Shown: positions 47,874-58,183 of the stretch, piece by piece | Numbering within the stretch: the first letter of the stretch is position 1 | How the letters are laid out: every line of letters begins with the position of its first letter | NCBI RefSeq assembly: GCF_011682145.1 | Contig: NZ_WHJH01000002.1 | Span: 1-64,000, forward strand | Source: Massilia mucilaginosa | GTDB taxonomy: Bacteria; Pseudomonadota; Gammaproteobacteria; Burkholderiales; Burkholderiaceae_D | Reading direction: 5' to 3' | DNA length: 64,000 bases | Program-made: the position numbers and the translations under genes | Notes under the pieces: model-generated | Database searches by the model: none | Told to the model about the DNA's origin: nothing | What the model saw: only the letters and a program-made list of their open reading frames with translations

Positions 47874-48364
47874 CCGTCCACGGCGGCGACGCGCCAGCCG
47901 CTTCCGGCCTCGGGCGGCAGTGTCGCCGCATCGCCTCTGGCGATACCGAATTGCGCCATGCCGCCGGGGTGGCCGTAGGCCCACGCGCTCCATTCGCTGC
48001 CGGTCATCAGCCAGGCCAGCGCGCCATCGTCATTGTGCAGCCGCTGCGCGCGTACCGGGCCGGCGTCGATGCGCACCCACAGTTCGCGGTAACTGCCGTC
48101 GATGCCGATTTCTTCCACCATGTCGGGGCCGTCGAAGCGCATGGTTCCCGCATCGATCTCCGGTCCGAGCGCGGGAAAGGCGATCTCGGGATGCCATTCG
48201 CAGCGCGCGCCTTGCACCACGGTGGCGCCGGCGAAGCCGCGCGAGTCGATGTGCCAGCGCGCCGACTGGAACCACAGCACCAGGGTGGTGCTGTCGCTGC
48301 TGCCATCGGTGCGCCAGATGCCTTCGCGCCGCCACACACCCTGGTACGGGGCCGGCACGTTCAT
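47870..48364 (-). CDS. Unknown soluble protein, last gene of the sensory operon
   Basis: 164 aa from the ATG at 48364 (MNVPAPYQGVWRREGIWRTDG), overlapping the kinase stop (ATGA). Rich in Trp with a likely beta-barrel pattern (LVLWFQSARWHIDSRGF, ELWVRIDAGP, EWSAWAYGHPGG), no signal peptide. I do not recognise the family. Position and overlap suggest a function with the upstream signalling proteins, perhaps ligand binding. Confidence 0.65.
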   Translation of the reverse strand: MNVPAPYQGVWRREGIWRTDGSSDSTTLVLWFQSARWHIDSRGFAGATVVQGARCEWHPEIAFPALGPEIDAGTMRFDGPDMVEEIGIDGSYRELWVRIDAGPVRAQRLHNDDGALAWLMTGSEWSAWAYGHPGGMAQFGIARGDAATLPPEAGSGWRVAAVDG

Positions 48365-49539
48365 GCGCGCGATCCGGCCAGCGGCAAGGCCAGGCGGAAC
48401 GCCGCGCCTTGATTCGGCGCGCTCTCGACATCGAGCGAGCCGTCGTGCGACTCGGCCAGCTGGCGCGCGATGTACAGGCCCAGTCCCAGGCCCTCGCGCA
48501 CGTCCTTGGTGCCGGCCCGTTCGAACGGCGCGAAGATGCGCAGCTGGTCTTCCGGCGCGATGCCCACGCCCTGGTCGCGCACCACGATCCAGGCATGCCC
48601 GTCGCGCACTTCCAGGCTGATTTTCACCGGTTTGCTGCCGCCGTAGCGCAGCGCGTTGGTGAGCAGGTTGATGATGATCTGCTCCACGCGGAACTCGTCC
48701 CACACGCCGGCCACCGGCTCGGGCGCGTGCAGTTCGATGGTGCCGCCGGCAGCCTCGGTGCGCTGCGACAGGTCGCTGACGATACGCGCCAGCAGGGCCG
48801 AGAGCTCGGTTTCGGCCGGACGGATCGACAGCTTGCCGCTGCGGATGCGCGAGACGTCGACCATGTCGTTGATCAAGCGGATCATGCTCTGGATCTGGCG
48901 GCCGTCGCGCGCCACCATCTTGCGCATGTTCTCTTCGCTGAAGGCGGCCATGTTGCCCTTGTCGAGCTGCATGCCGCGCAATTGCGTTTCCAGGAACAGG
49001 GTGTTGAGCGGCGTGCGCAGTTCGTGCGCGACCATCGACATGAAGTCGTCGCGCATCTTCACCGAGCGTTCCAGCTCGACCTGGGTGGCGCGCAGCTCGC
49101 GCCGGCTTTCTTCCAGCTCGGCCACCTGGCGCTTGACCTCATTGCGCTGCTGGCACAGGGCCACGAACACATTGACCTTGCTCTTGACGGCCGCGATGTC
49201 GAGCGGCTTGTAGAGGAAGTCGACGGCGCCCGTCTCGTAGCCCTTGAAGGCGTAATTGAGTTCGCGCCCGGCCGCGCTGACGAACACGATCGGCACGTTG
49301 CGCGTGCGTTCGGTGCCGCGCATCAGTTCCGCCAGTTCGATGCCGTCCATCCCGGGCATCATGACGTCGAGGATGGCCAGCGCGAAGTCGTGTTCGAGCA
49401 GCAGCGACAGCGCCGCCTCGCCCGAACTGGCCTGGTAGACGATGCGGTCGTCCTGTTCGATGATCTTGCTCAGCGCGAGCAGGTTCTCGGGCAGGTCGTC
49501 GACGATCAGGAGCTTGATTTTTTGTTGGTCGCTCTTCAT
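48361..49539 (-). CDS. Receiver-histidine kinase hybrid
   Basis: 392 aa. An N-terminal receiver (1-125; D58 in ILDVMMPGMDG, K111 in YKPLD), a coiled coil (about 130-165), HisKA with H172 in MVAHELRTPLN, and a HATPase ending near residue 390 (N box NALRYGG, DQGVGI, GLGLGLYIA). It has no sensor or TM domain, so it takes phosphate or contacts from other proteins, probably the large hybrid kinase of this operon. Overlaps its neighbours by 4 nt on both sides. Confidence 0.92.
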   Translation of the reverse strand: MKSDQQKIKLLIVDDLPENLLALSKIIEQDDRIVYQASSGEAALSLLLEHDFALAILDVMMPGMDGIELAELMRGTERTRNVPIVFVSAAGRELNYAFKGYETGAVDFLYKPLDIAAVKSKVNVFVALCQQRNEVKRQVAELEESRRELRATQVELERSVKMRDDFMSMVAHELRTPLNTLFLETQLRGMQLDKGNMAAFSEENMRKMVARDGRQIQSMIRLINDMVDVSRIRSGKLSIRPAETELSALLARIVSDLSQRTEAAGGTIELHAPEPVAGVWDEFRVEQIIINLLTNALRYGGSKPVKISLEVRDGHAWIVVRDQGVGIAPEDQLRIFAPFERAGTKDVREGLGLGLYIARQLAESHDGSLDVESAPNQGAAFRLALPLAGSRA

Positions 49540-50150
49540 TGGATCTCCATCATCGCGGTCATCAGCGCGCGGATTGCGGGTACGGGCAGTACGGCGTCGG
49601 GTGCGCGCAGCCGGATCGCGGCCGAGGGCATGGTCGCGATCTCGGCGTCTTTCGGGTCCTGCACCACGGTCAGGCCGCCGCAGGCGGCGATGCGCGCCAT
49701 GCCGGCGGCGCCATCGGCGCTGGCGCCGGTGAGCAAAATGCCAAGCAGGCGCTGGCCCCAGGCGTCGGCGGCCGACTCCATGAGGATGTCGATGGCCGGG
49801 CGCGAGAAATGCACCGGGTCTTCCTGGCTCAGCGAAAAACTGAAGTCGCGTTCGACCGACAGGTGATAGCCGGGCGGGGCGAAATACACGCTGCCGGCTT
49901 CCACCATCATCTTGTCGTCGGCCTGGCGCACCGGCATCGCCAGGTGCTGCTGGAAGACTTCGGCCAGGCGGCTGTCGCGGTCGTCCGGCAGGTGCAGCAC
50001 CACCATCACCGAAAAGCCGAAGTGCTTCGGCAGCACCGGCAGAATGCGCAGCAGGGCGTCGATGCCGCCGGCCGAGGCGCCGATCACCACGGCGTCGATC
50101 CTGCGCCCGGCCAGCAACTCTGCGTTCGAGTCGGCATGCACGGCGTTCAT
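49536..50150 (-). CDS. CheB-type methylesterase without receiver domain
   Basis: 204 aa from the ATG at 50150 (MNAVHADSNAELLAGRR). The CheB catalytic domain alone: VIGASAGGIDALL with the nucleophile S26, VVLHLPDD with the His, and LLTGASADGAAGM with the Asp. Lacking the receiver, it is not switched by CheA in the classical way. Its partner cheR is immediately upstream with a 4-nt overlap. No chemoreceptor gene is in the operon, so the target may be non-chemotactic. Confidence 0.9.
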   Translation of the reverse strand: MNAVHADSNAELLAGRRIDAVVIGASAGGIDALLRILPVLPKHFGFSVMVVLHLPDDRDSRLAEVFQQHLAMPVRQADDKMMVEAGSVYFAPPGYHLSVERDFSFSLSQEDPVHFSRPAIDILMESAADAWGQRLLGILLTGASADGAAGMARIAACGGLTVVQDPKDAEIATMPSAAIRLRAPDAVLPVPAIRALMTAMMEIQ

Positions 50151-50974
50151 GGCGCCACCTTGCGGAAGATGCGCTCGGCCTTGACCAGCGGCTCGAAGGC
50201 GTCGGCGTGCGCCGAGAAATCGAGGCTCTCCTTGCTGCCCAGGCCCAGGAAGCCGCGGTGGCACAGGGATTCGTGGAACAGGCCGAGCGCGCGGTCCTGC
50301 AGCTTGCGGTTAAAGTAAATCATCACGTTGCGGCAGCTGATCAAATGGGTTTCGGAGAACACGCTGTCGGTCGCCAGGCTATGGTCGGCGAAGCTGACGT
50401 TTTCCACCAGGCTGCGGTCGAACAGGGCGCCGTCGTAGGCGGCCGTGTAGTAGTCGGAGAACGCGGCGCGTCCGCCGGCCATCTGGTAGCTGGCGGTGTA
50501 GGCGCGCATGCGGTCAAGCGCAAACACGCCCTTGCGCGCCCGTTCCAGCGAATGCGGGTTGATGTCGGTGGCGTAGATGATCGAGCGCTCCAGCAGTCCT
50601 TCTTCCTTGAGCAGGATCGCCATCGAATAGATTTCTTCGCCGGTGCTGCAGCCGGCGACCCAGATCTTGAGCGAAGGGTAGGTGCGCAGGTGCGGCACCA
50701 CATGTTCGCGCAGGGCCTGGAAATACGACGGGTCGCGGAACATCTCGCTGGTCGGAATGGTCAGGTACTGCAACAGCTGCATGAAGGCGTCCGGATCGTG
50801 CAGCACGCGCGCCTGCAGTTCGGAGATGCTGGCGCAGTCCATCTGGTGCAGGGCATGATGCACGCGCCGCTTTTGCGAGGCGCCCGAGTAGTCGCGGAAG
50901 TCGTAGCTGTACTTGAGATAAATCGCCTCCATCAGCAGGCGCAGCTCGATGGTGATGCTGTCGGGTGCATTCAT
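50147..50974 (-). CDS. CheR-type protein-glutamate O-methyltransferase
   Basis: 275 aa from the ATG at 50974; the GTG one codon upstream is also possible. N-terminal helical CheR domain (about 1-75), SAM-dependent methyltransferase with IWVAGCSTGEEIYSMA, IYATDINPHSLERAR and LISCRNVMIYF. No TPR or pentapeptide-binding extension. Its start shares one base with the upstream stop (TGATG), indicating coupling. Confidence 0.92.
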   Translation of the reverse strand: MNAPDSITIELRLLMEAIYLKYSYDFRDYSGASQKRRVHHALHQMDCASISELQARVLHDPDAFMQLLQYLTIPTSEMFRDPSYFQALREHVVPHLRTYPSLKIWVAGCSTGEEIYSMAILLKEEGLLERSIIYATDINPHSLERARKGVFALDRMRAYTASYQMAGGRAAFSDYYTAAYDGALFDRSLVENVSFADHSLATDSVFSETHLISCRNVMIYFNRKLQDRALGLFHESLCHRGFLGLGSKESLDFSAHADAFEPLVKAERIFRKVAP

Positions 50975-53900
50975 CACAGCCGCTCCATGCTCGGCAGCCA
51001 GACCCGCAGCAGCGAGTACAGGCGGTCAAGGTCGATCGGCTTGGCCAGGTAGTCGGAGGCGCCGGCCTTCATGCACTGTTCCTGGTCGTCCTTCATGGCC
51101 TTGGCGGTGATGGCGATCACCGGCAGCTTGGCGAAGCGCGGATCGGCGCGCAGGCGGCGCGTCGCTTCCAGGCCGTCCATCCCCGGCATCATCACATCCA
51201 TCAGCACCAGGTCGATGTCGGCAATCTGGTCGAGCCGTTCGAGCGCTTCGAAGCCGTTGCGGCCGACTTCGACGATGATGCCTTTCTGTTCCAGCGCGCT
51301 GGTGAGCGAGAAGATGTTGCGCACGTCGTCGTCGACCAGCAGGATGCGGCGCCCGTCGAACACGCGGTCGCGGCTGCGCACGGTTTTCAGCATGCTCTGG
51401 CGCTCGGCCGACATTTGCGATTCGACCTTGTGCAGGAACAGCGTGACTTCGTCGAGCAGGCGCTCGGGCGAACGCGCACCCTTGATGATGATCGAGCGCG
51501 AATATTTGAGCAGTTCGGCTTCTTCGGCGCGGGTCAGGTTGCGCCCGGTGTAGACGATCACCGGCGGGAACGAGACGATTTCTTCAAACGCCATCTTGCG
51601 CAGCAGTTCGTGGCCCTGCATGTCGGGCAGCTTCAGGTCGATGATCATGCAGTCGTAGATGCCGGCCTGGAGCAGCGCGAAGGCTTCGCCGCCGGTGGCC
51701 ACCGCGGTGATCTCGACATCGGCGTCGTCGATCAGGTGGACCACGCTCTCGCGCTGGCGCTCGTCGTCCTCGACCAGCAGCACGCGCTTCATCTTCTGGG
51801 TGAATTTGCCCTCCAGGGTCTGGAACACCTGCTTGAGGCGCTCGCGCGTGGCCGGCTTGATCACGTAGCCGATCGCGCCCAGCTGCATGGCCGCTTCGGC
51901 GCGGTCGTTGGCCGAGACGATGTGCACCGGGATGTGGCGCGCGCGCGGATTGTCCTTGAGCTTTTGCAGCAAATCGAGTCCGGAGCCGTCGGGCAGGCCG
52001 AGGTCGAGCAGGATGGCGTCTGGCAGGAAGTCGTTGGCGGCCTGCAGGCCGTCGCCGGCGCTGTGCGCCACCAGGCAGCGGTAGTGCATTTCGTGCGCCA
52101 GGTCGAACAGGATGCGCGCGAACGCGGCGTCGTCTTCGATCACCAGCACTGTGCGTGCGGCCGCGATGCCGTTGCCGCGGTCATCGGCGAACACCGGTGC
52201 GCGCAGGGCCGGCGCCGGCGCGACGATGGTGCGCGCGGCCGCCTGCATGCTGCTGGCGGGCGTTTGCGGCAGGCCCGGGGTAGCGGCCGGCAGGGTTGCC
52301 GGGACCAGCAGGGTGAAGGTGCTGCCCTTGCCGGGCGCGCTGGCGATCGCGATCGAGCCGCCCAGCAGGGCCGCCAGGTCGCGCGAGATCGACAGGCCCA
52401 GGCCGGTGCCGCCGTAGCGCCGGCTGGTGGTGCCGTCGGCCTGGCGGAAGGCTTCGAAGATGATCGCGTGCTGGTCGGTCGCGATGCCGATGCCGGAGTC
52501 GCGCACCACGAATGCCAGCATGCCGTCCGGGCCCGCTCCGATCGTCAGCGAGACCTCGCCGCTATCGGTGAACTTGATCGCGTTCGAGAGCAGGTTCTTG
52601 AGGATCTGCTGGAGGCGCTGGGCGTCGCTGTGCAGGGTGACTGGCGCGCCGGCTTGCACCTGCGACGTGAACGTCAGCTGCTTCTGGCCGGCCAGCGGCG
52701 CAAAGGTGTGGCGCATGGTGTCGGCCAGGTCGGTCAGGGCGATGTCTTCGGGCGTCAGTTCGAGCTTGCCCGCTTCGACCTTGGAGATGTCGAGGATGTC
52801 GTTGATCAGGTTGAGCAGGTCGTTGCCGGCCGCGTAGATCGTGTTGGCGAACTGGATCTGCTCCGGCTCCAGATTGCCTTTGGCGTTCTCGGACAAGAGC
52901 TTGGACAGGATCAGGGAGCTGTTGAGCGGGGTGCGCAGCTCGTGCGACATATTCGCCAGGAATTCGGACTTGTATTTGCTGGCGCGCTGCAGGTCGAGCG
53001 CGCGCTCTTCCAGCTCGTTCTGGATCACGCCCAGGGCGCTGTTCTTTTCATCGAGCGCGTTGGCCTGTTCGGCCAGGCGTTCGTTGGTCTGTTCCAGTTC
53101 GGCCTTCTGGTTTTCGAGGATGGTCTGGGATTCTTCCAGCACGCGCGACTGCTCTTCGAGTTCCTCGTTGGCGGTGCGCAGTTCTTCCTGCTGCACCTGG
53201 AGTTCTTCGTTGAGCTGCTGGGTTTCGGCCAGGGCGTCGTGCAGGCGGCGGCGCGCCAGCGCCGCTTCGATGGCGCGGCCGATGTTCGGCGCGACCAGTT
53301 CCAGGAACTCCAGGTCGCGCTTGCGCGGCTCGTTCAGGAAGCCGAATTCGGCCACGCCATTGGCGGCGCCGTCATTGTCGACCGGGATCAGGACCAGGTG
53401 GCGCGGGCTGCCGCTGCCGATGCCGGAGCTGACTTTCAGGTAGTGCTCGGGCAGGTTGCCCATCACGATCGGGCGATTGGACACGAGCGTCTGGCCGACC
53501 AGGGTGTCGGCGCCATTGAAACGTACTTCGCGCTCGGTTTCTTCGCGGCTCATGCCATAACCGGCGATGCGGCGCAGGCTGCCGTCTTCGTCGCGCGCGT
53601 ACAGGGCGGCCACGGCCGCGCCGGTGTATTCGGCCATGAAATCGAGCGTGGCGCGCCCGAGGCTGGTCAGGCTGTTGTGGCCGATGCTGCGTTCGGCCAG
53701 CTGGGTCTGTCCGCTGCGCTGCCAGGCCTGGCGCTCGAGCGCTTCGCCATGGGTGCGGTGCTGATCGATGGCGTCGCCGAACACGTCCGACAGGCGCATC
53801 AGTTCGCGCCGGCCGAAGTAGGCCAGCAGGCCCGACAGCAGCAGGCTGACCAGCAGGTACAGGGCCACGCCCCAGCGCGTCACGCTCTGGGCGCTTTGGT

Positions 53901-54441
53901 TACGCTGTTGCAGCAGGCGCTGTTCGACCGCCAGGAATTCGTTGAAGGTGGTGCGGATTTCATCGAAAGCGACCTTGCCGCGCCCGCTGCGCACCAGCGT
54001 AATGACGTCGCTGTTGGCGCGCCGCAGCGCAATGGCGTTGGTGGCGTAGACGTTCCACTGTTCCTGCATGGCCGAGATCTGGCGCAGGCGCTCGACCTGG
54101 GGCGGATTGTCCGCCACCAGCTTGGTCAGCGTATCGAGGGTGGCTGCGCTTTTTCCTTTTGACAGGGTGTAGGGCGCGAGGAAGGCTTCGTCGTTGCTCA
54201 GCAAATAGCCGCGCAGGCCCGATTCCTGGTCGACCGAGAGCTTGGCCGCCTCGTTGGCGTGGCCGATCACTTTTTCACTGTGTTCCACCATGCTCAGGAC
54301 CGACAGCAGGTAGGTAATGACGGCAACGAAAATCAGCGCACTGCCGACGCCGATCGCCAGCGGCAACGCAACGTTGCGGGCGAGGATACGGCGAAAGCCG
54401 GTCTGGTCCATCGTTTTGACGCTCGGCATGCTATCTTCCAC
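50974..54441 (-). CDS. CHASE3-GAF hybrid histidine kinase with three receivers
   Basis: 1155 aa. Two TM helices (about 22-42 and 185-205) flank a periplasmic CHASE3 domain (about 43-180; DQESGLRGYLLSNDEAFL). Then GAF (about 240-395), a long coiled coil (about 400-485), HisKA with H500 in NMSHELRTPLNSS, HATPase (about 600-720), and three receivers near 775-885, 895-1010 and 1025-1145 (LLDLGLPDGSG, IIDLKLPDMQG, LMDVMMPGMDG). First gene of the operon; the start is ATG 54441 or 54429. Its likely partners are the CheR, CheB and receiver-kinase downstream. Confidence 0.94.
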   Translation of the reverse strand: MEDSMPSVKTMDQTGFRRILARNVALPLAIGVGSALIFVAVITYLLSVLSMVEHSEKVIGHANEAAKLSVDQESGLRGYLLSNDEAFLAPYTLSKGKSAATLDTLTKLVADNPPQVERLRQISAMQEQWNVYATNAIALRRANSDVITLVRSGRGKVAFDEIRTTFNEFLAVEQRLLQQRNQSAQSVTRWGVALYLLVSLLLSGLLAYFGRRELMRLSDVFGDAIDQHRTHGEALERQAWQRSGQTQLAERSIGHNSLTSLGRATLDFMAEYTGAAVAALYARDEDGSLRRIAGYGMSREETEREVRFNGADTLVGQTLVSNRPIVMGNLPEHYLKVSSGIGSGSPRHLVLIPVDNDGAANGVAEFGFLNEPRKRDLEFLELVAPNIGRAIEAALARRRLHDALAETQQLNEELQVQQEELRTANEELEEQSRVLEESQTILENQKAELEQTNERLAEQANALDEKNSALGVIQNELEERALDLQRASKYKSEFLANMSHELRTPLNSSLILSKLLSENAKGNLEPEQIQFANTIYAAGNDLLNLINDILDISKVEAGKLELTPEDIALTDLADTMRHTFAPLAGQKQLTFTSQVQAGAPVTLHSDAQRLQQILKNLLSNAIKFTDSGEVSLTIGAGPDGMLAFVVRDSGIGIATDQHAIIFEAFRQADGTTSRRYGGTGLGLSISRDLAALLGGSIAIASAPGKGSTFTLLVPATLPAATPGLPQTPASSMQAAARTIVAPAPALRAPVFADDRGNGIAAARTVLVIEDDAAFARILFDLAHEMHYRCLVAHSAGDGLQAANDFLPDAILLDLGLPDGSGLDLLQKLKDNPRARHIPVHIVSANDRAEAAMQLGAIGYVIKPATRERLKQVFQTLEGKFTQKMKRVLLVEDDERQRESVVHLIDDADVEITAVATGGEAFALLQAGIYDCMIIDLKLPDMQGHELLRKMAFEEIVSFPPVIVYTGRNLTRAEEAELLKYSRSIIIKGARSPERLLDEVTLFLHKVESQMSAERQSMLKTVRSRDRVFDGRRILLVDDDVRNIFSLTSALEQKGIIVEVGRNGFEALERLDQIADIDLVLMDVMMPGMDGLEATRRLRADPRFAKLPVIAITAKAMKDDQEQCMKAGASDYLAKPIDLDRLYSLLRVWLPSMERL

Positions 54442-54553
54442 GTAAAAGGTGGAAGTTTATACGAAAAGAAATATTTGACGCGCAAGATTCGGGGTGGCCT
54501 TGTACATGTGCTAGTGCTGCCGCATGCCTTTGCACGAAAACTCAGAAACACAA

Positions 54554-54592
54554 TTTCCGCAACTGAACGATCCTGTCGCTCAGTTGCGGAAA
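54554..54592 (-). terminator. Hairpin downstream of the ABC/M1 operon
   Basis: TTTCCGCAACTGA (54554-54566) pairs perfectly with TCAGTTGCGGAAA (54580-54592), 13-nt loop. It lies just past the stop of the permease/aminopeptidase gene. The T-rich stretch after it is weak. Confidence 0.6.
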
Positions 54593-54605
54593 GACAGCGG
54601 ATCGG

Positions 54606-57600
54606 CTACTGCTCCACCTCGATCATATTATCCCCCGGCTTGCGGTCGATCAGCTTGTTGTCCGGATCGATCCCGGCCTTGTACGGTCGCGTGCCCACGA
54701 CCATGGTCACGCTGACGGTATTGCCGTCGACCACGCGCCGTTCGCGCAGCAGCGGCTTGCCATCCTGGTCGTCGACGCCCAATTCGATCACGTCTTTCAG
54801 CGGCACTTCGGTCTCGTCGCCCAGCTTGCCGGCGCGCTGCTTGACGACGCTGGCGCGCATCCGCACCTCGTACTTGCCGTCGGCGCGCCTGGTCGCGCTG
54901 GCGCTCGTGGCGCGGTTCTCGTAGAGCACAATGCGCTCGAACAGGTCGTCGATCAGGTAGGCATGCTCGGGAGGCGTGGCGCGGCGCAAGCCATCGGTCA
55001 GCGCCAGCACGCTCGGATACGGCGCGCCATGGAAGGCGTGGCTGGTCAGCAGATCGTGCAGCACGGCATTGACCTTCGCTTCGCCCAGCACGTCCTGCAG
55101 CAGGTACATGGCCAGCGCGCCCTTGTGGTAATGGATGTAGCTCTGGTGTTCGTTCTGCGCCAGCGGCAGCTCGTACTTCGTTTCCAGCGCCCGTCCGATC
55201 AGGTATTTGTCCAGGTTGTAGCTCAGGAAGCGGCGCATGCGCTCGGGGCCGACGTGCTGCTTCATGACCATCAGCGCCGCGTATTCGGACAGGGTTTCGC
55301 TCAGCACCGTGGCGCCGCGCGTGTTCGAGGGCACCAGCTGGTGTCCCCACCACTGGTGCGCCACTTCATGCGCCGCCACGTAGAAGGGGTAATCGATATC
55401 CTTGGGATTCTTGTCGTCGACCCGGGCGATGAAGCCGACGCTCTCGGAAAACGGGATGGTGCCGGGGAAGGACTGGGCAAACGCGGCGTAGCGCGGAAAC
55501 TCGACCACGCGCAGCACCTTGTGCTGGTAGGGGCTGAAATGCTTCGAATTGTATTCGAGCCCGGCCTTGACGCCGCGGATCATGCGCTCGACGTTGAAGT
55601 CGTGGCCCGGGTGGTAAAACACGTCGATCGTCACATCCTGCCAGCGGTCGTGCCGCACTTCGTAGCGGGCCGACTGGAAGGCGTAGAAGTTGAGGATCGG
55701 CTTGTCCATGCGGTAATGGAAGTAGCGCCGTCCGGCCGAGATCCATTCCTTTTCCAGGGTGCCGGGGGCAATTGCGAGCTGGTCCGGGCTGGTGCTGATG
55801 ACGGCGTTGAAATCGATCCAGTCGGCATCAATGCCCAGGTAGTTGTGCGCCAGCCCGGCCGGATCGCGCGGCGCGCGCATCGGCGCGTGCGGCCCCAGGC
55901 CATGGCGTTTGCGGTCGCGGTCGTTCTCCAGCTCGGCCATCGGCTGGTAGCCGATGCGCGGCAGCCGGTCGTTGTTGAAGAAGGTGCCGTTGCTCAGCAC
56001 CGGCGTGTCCGATTCCAGGCCGAGGATGCCGCGCGCTTCGAACTCGACATCGAATTCGAGCGCCAGGCGTTGTCCCGGCAGCAAAGGAGTGCTCAGCTGG
56101 TAGCCGTAAAAGCCGTGCTCGCGGTCGCTGATCAGCGGCGTGATTTTCTGGCCCAGGCGCACTTTCAGGCTGGACAGGCGGTCCTGGCTGATGAAGACCC
56201 GCTCGATCGGGCGCGTTCCCTTGTTGTCGAGCTGGTAGACGCCGGTCACCGTCAGGCGCCGCTGTTCGGGCACGATCGCCACTTTCAGGTCGACCGCGGC
56301 GATCTTCGGCTGCGCCAGCGCCGCGTATTTCTTGTAGCGCAGCTCGTACTGGGCGCGGGTCCGGTCTTTTTGCCAGGCGGTCTGGTAATCGCCTTCGATA
56401 TGCAGGTTGTAGTAGAGCAGGCAGCCAGTGCCGAGGAACACGGCCAGCCCGGCGCCGAAGGTGGCCATGACCGGCAGGCTCAGGTTGCGGTGCGCCAGCT
56501 GGATCCGGCTGCCCAGTTCGGCATTGCAGCCGCGCGGCCAGAACACCAGCGAGGCCACCATCAGCATCAGCGCCGCCCCGCCCCAGTACAAGGCGAACCA
56601 GCGTTCGCGCACCAGAAAGTGGCCGTAGCCGTTCATGTCGGAATACATGAAGGAGGGCGAGGTGCCGTACAGCAGCATCGGATGGTCGAGGCCGAGCGAG
56701 CCGAAGGTGATCGTGGCGAAGTAGTACAGGATCATGGCGAAGTAGGCCAGGTACTTCTGGTTGATCAGCACCTGCAGCGCGATCGCCAGCACCGCCACCA
56801 GCACGTATTGCGGCAGCTGGATCAGGAACAGGCTTTGCAGGTACAGGCCGATGTCGATGGCGAAGTAGCCGCGGAACAGCTGGATCAGCATGCCGGATAT
56901 CATCACCAGCACCAGCATCAGCACTTGCAGGCCGATCAGGGCGAACAGCTTGGACAGCATCGGCAGCCAGCTCGGCAGCGGCAGGGCGTCGAGCATCTGG
57001 CCCACGCGCGCCTCGCGTTCGCGCCACACCAGCTCGCCCGCATAAAAGGTGGTGACGACCAGCATGAACAGAGAAAACGCCGCGCTGATCAGTTCCAGCA
57101 CCTGGTAGGTCACCGGATAGGTATTGGTGCCGTACATCGAGCCGAGGTTGACCGAGGCGCCGAACACGGCCAGCACGCCGGCCAGCGCGATCACGGCGAA
57201 GTAGACATCCTTGACCGATTCGCGCAAGTTGAGCCAGCTCGACTTGAGCGCTAACTGCGCCAGGCTGCGCTGCAGGAAGTCGGGCGCTTGCTGGGTCGCC
57301 ATGGCCACGTTGGACAGGCGCGCGGCGATCTCGCCTTCCGCACGCCCGGCCGGGCGGCCCTCGGCGCTGCCGATGAAGTGGAAGCGCCAGTAGCCGAGCA
57401 GCAGCACCACCAGCGCAAAGCCGCACCACAGCGCGCGGTTGAGCAGGTACACGCCGCCGAAGGGAATCTCGCGGCTGTTGCGCTCGGCGATGGTCCAGTA
57501 CTCGGTGATGCGGATCAGGGCGGTGGTGCCGAAGGGGTCGATCAGCGCGGCCAGGGTCTTGTAGTCGAGATCGCGCGCCAGCGAGGGCGCGACGATGTAG

Positions 57601-58172
57601 CCGATCATCATCACCACGCTGGCCACGTACACCGGCAGCATGCGCCGCGTCAGCGCGGCCAGCACGAAGAAGATGGCGCCGAAGATGAAGATGTTGGGGA
57701 GGGTCAGGAACAGGTAGGGCCGCAGATACATCCACAGTCCGGCCTGGCCCAGCCGGTCGGGTTCGATGCCGGGAATGAAGGTGCCCAGCCAGGCGCCCAG
57801 CACGATGCTCGAAAACACCACCGCCAGGGTCAGCGCGGCGCCCAGAAAGCGCCCGAACACGTAATCGTGCTTGGCGATCGGCGCGCTGAAGAAAAAGTGG
57901 TGCATGTCGTATTCGAAATCCTGCTGCACCGAGCGGCCCATCATGGCCGCCATCACGATCACGCCCAGACAGCCGAGGAAGGCGACGGTCAGCGCGATCG
58001 AGCGCGGGGCATTGATGAACAGGCGCCCGCCGAAGGTGATGTGGGCTTCCTTGAAAACCCCGCCGGCGGCCGCCATCCACAGCAGCGCCAGCGCGAAAAA
58101 CATGCCGAAGTAGACCCAGGTCGAGAGCAGCTTGAGCCGCTGGCGCGCTTCGAACAGTGCGATTGCCAACAT
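54606..58172 (-). CDS. ABC-2 permease fused to an M1-family aminopeptidase
   Basis: 1188 aa from the ATG at 58172 ([21 protein letters not shown]). Residues 1 to about 560 are two blocks of about six TM helices, an ABC-2 exporter permease; residues about 610-1188 form an exported M1 peptidase. The zinc site is H935-E-V-A-H939 in [13 protein letters not shown] followed by the ETLSEY Glu helix, one residue further than in classical M1. The ATPase is the next gene upstream, with an 11-bp gap. Processing and export of a peptide by one membrane machine is plausible; the substrate is unknown. Confidence 0.92.
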   Translation of the reverse strand: MLAIALFEARQRLKLLSTWVYFGMFFALALLWMAAAGGVFKEAHITFGGRLFINAPRSIALTVAFLGCLGVIVMAAMMGRSVQQDFEYDMHHFFFSAPIAKHDYVFGRFLGAALTLAVVFSSIVLGAWLGTFIPGIEPDRLGQAGLWMYLRPYLFLTLPNIFIFGAIFFVLAALTRRMLPVYVASVVMMIGYIVAPSLARDLDYKTLAALIDPFGTTALIRITEYWTIAERNSREIPFGGVYLLNRALWCGFALVVLLLGYWRFHFIGSAEGRPAGRAEGEIAARLSNVAMATQQAPDFLQRSLAQLALKSSWLNLRESVKDVYFAVIALAGVLAVFGASVNLGSMYGTNTYPVTYQVLELISAAFSLFMLVVTTFYAGELVWREREARVGQMLDALPLPSWLPMLSKLFALIGLQVLMLVLVMISGMLIQLFRGYFAIDIGLYLQSLFLIQLPQYVLVAVLAIALQVLINQKYLAYFAMILYYFATITFGSLGLDHPMLLYGTSPSFMYSDMNGYGHFLVRERWFALYWGGAALMLMVASLVFWPRGCNAELGSRIQLAHRNLSLPVMATFGAGLAVFLGTGCLLYYNLHIEGDYQTAWQKDRTRAQYELRYKKYAALAQPKIAAVDLKVAIVPEQRRLTVTGVYQLDNKGTRPIERVFISQDRLSSLKVRLGQKITPLISDREHGFYGYQLSTPLLPGQRLALEFDVEFEARGILGLESDTPVLSNGTFFNNDRLPRIGYQPMAELENDRDRKRHGLGPHAPMRAPRDPAGLAHNYLGIDADWIDFNAVISTSPDQLAIAPGTLEKEWISAGRRYFHYRMDKPILNFYAFQSARYEVRHDRWQDVTIDVFYHPGHDFNVERMIRGVKAGLEYNSKHFSPYQHKVLRVVEFPRYAAFAQSFPGTIPFSESVGFIARVDDKNPKDIDYPFYVAAHEVAHQWWGHQLVPSNTRGATVLSETLSEYAALMVMKQHVGPERMRRFLSYNLDKYLIGRALETKYELPLAQNEHQSYIHYHKGALAMYLLQDVLGEAKVNAVLHDLLTSHAFHGAPYPSVLALTDGLRRATPPEHAYLIDDLFERIVLYENRATSASATRRADGKYEVRMRASVVKQRAGKLGDETEVPLKDVIELGVDDQDGKPLLRERRVVDGNTVSVTMVVGTRPYKAGIDPDNKLIDRKPGDNMIEVEQ

Positions 58173-58183
58173 GGACGCCACCT

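Noticed and set aside
50965-54162. 1065-codon open frame on the plus strand
   Set aside because: Antisense of the hybrid kinase; no recognisable domain.
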